Below are positions 63,981 through 64,000 of a stretch of 64,000 nucleotides of DNA, one piece after another. How positions within the stretch are numbered: position 1 is the first letter of the stretch; every line of letters begins with the position of its first letter. The notes beneath the pieces were generated by a model that saw only the letters and a program-made list of their open reading frames with translations, was not told where the DNA came from and did not search any database. A program made the translations under genes and the position numbers. The stretch covers positions 174,142 through 238,141 of the forward strand of contig JACQYS010000017.1 in assembly GCA_016208105.1 (NCBI GenBank), written 5' to 3'. Origin of the DNA: Desulfovibrio sp. GTDB lineage: Bacteria; Desulfobacterota; Desulfovibrionia; Desulfovibrionales; Desulfovibrionaceae.

Positions 63981-64000
63981 AAATTCCTGATGATATATAA

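Overview
The window is GC-rich, densely coded bacterial chromosome with no phage, transposon or CRISPR array that I can see. Gene content suggests an anaerobic sulfate-reducer-type deltaproteobacterium of the Desulfovibrionales. Pointers are a glutaredoxin next to a ferredoxin:thioredoxin-reductase-like Fe-S protein, many two-component systems, sigma-54 promoters, a Gmd-type sugar locus and GC-rich intergenic hairpin arrays. This assignment is inference from family content, not a database match.

Layout. 1-5 kb: a truncated aldehyde dehydrogenase, a D,D-carboxypeptidase, a CsgG/FlgO-like secreted protein and small unknown genes. 4.7-12.4 kb: housekeeping block plsC, RNase J, rpsB-tsf, pyrH-frr-uppS and an acyltransferase-3 membrane protein. 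12.4-21.8 kb: an orphan kinase, tRNA-Pro(TGG), an inositol-phosphatase-family gene, an AT-rich pocket with a GntR regulator and a DUF4337 protein, a radical SAM gene that seems to start at CTG, a double PilZ protein, a lytic transglycosylase, and a response regulator with a nucleoside-gate membrane protein. 22-27.7 kb: gap (NADP-type signature) and fba, behind a PAS-GGDEF and PAS-kinase pair. 27.7-42.2 kb: UTP-glucose-1-phosphate uridylyltransferase with an OmpR-type two-component system and HtrA, then kup, surE, an OB-HD exoribonuclease-like gene, tmk, an amino-acid ABC pair lacking its ATPase, and the redox pair.

42.2-54.1 kb is the most interesting part. A ZraPSR-like envelope-stress cluster (Spy/ZraP-type periplasmic protein, membrane protein with three repeats, Met-rich sensor kinase, NtrC-type regulator, HPt protein) has a sigma-54 -24/-12 element and paired GTGCA-N6-TGCAC palindromes in front of it. 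The same promoter and the same palindrome arrangement recur 4 kb away in front of a DUF2318/FtsX-permease/ABC-ATPase operon. I infer a local sigma-54 regulon linking metal or envelope stress sensing to a transporter. Between the two lie tandem gmd-type genes, a hairpin array and gltX.

54.1-64 kb: rpmB, the yceD-rpmF-plsX-fabH-fabG-acpP-fabF lipid cluster, glyA, a dCMP deaminase, ribD, an EamA transporter, and the 3' end of an rRNA operon (5S rRNA and terminator) on the minus strand.
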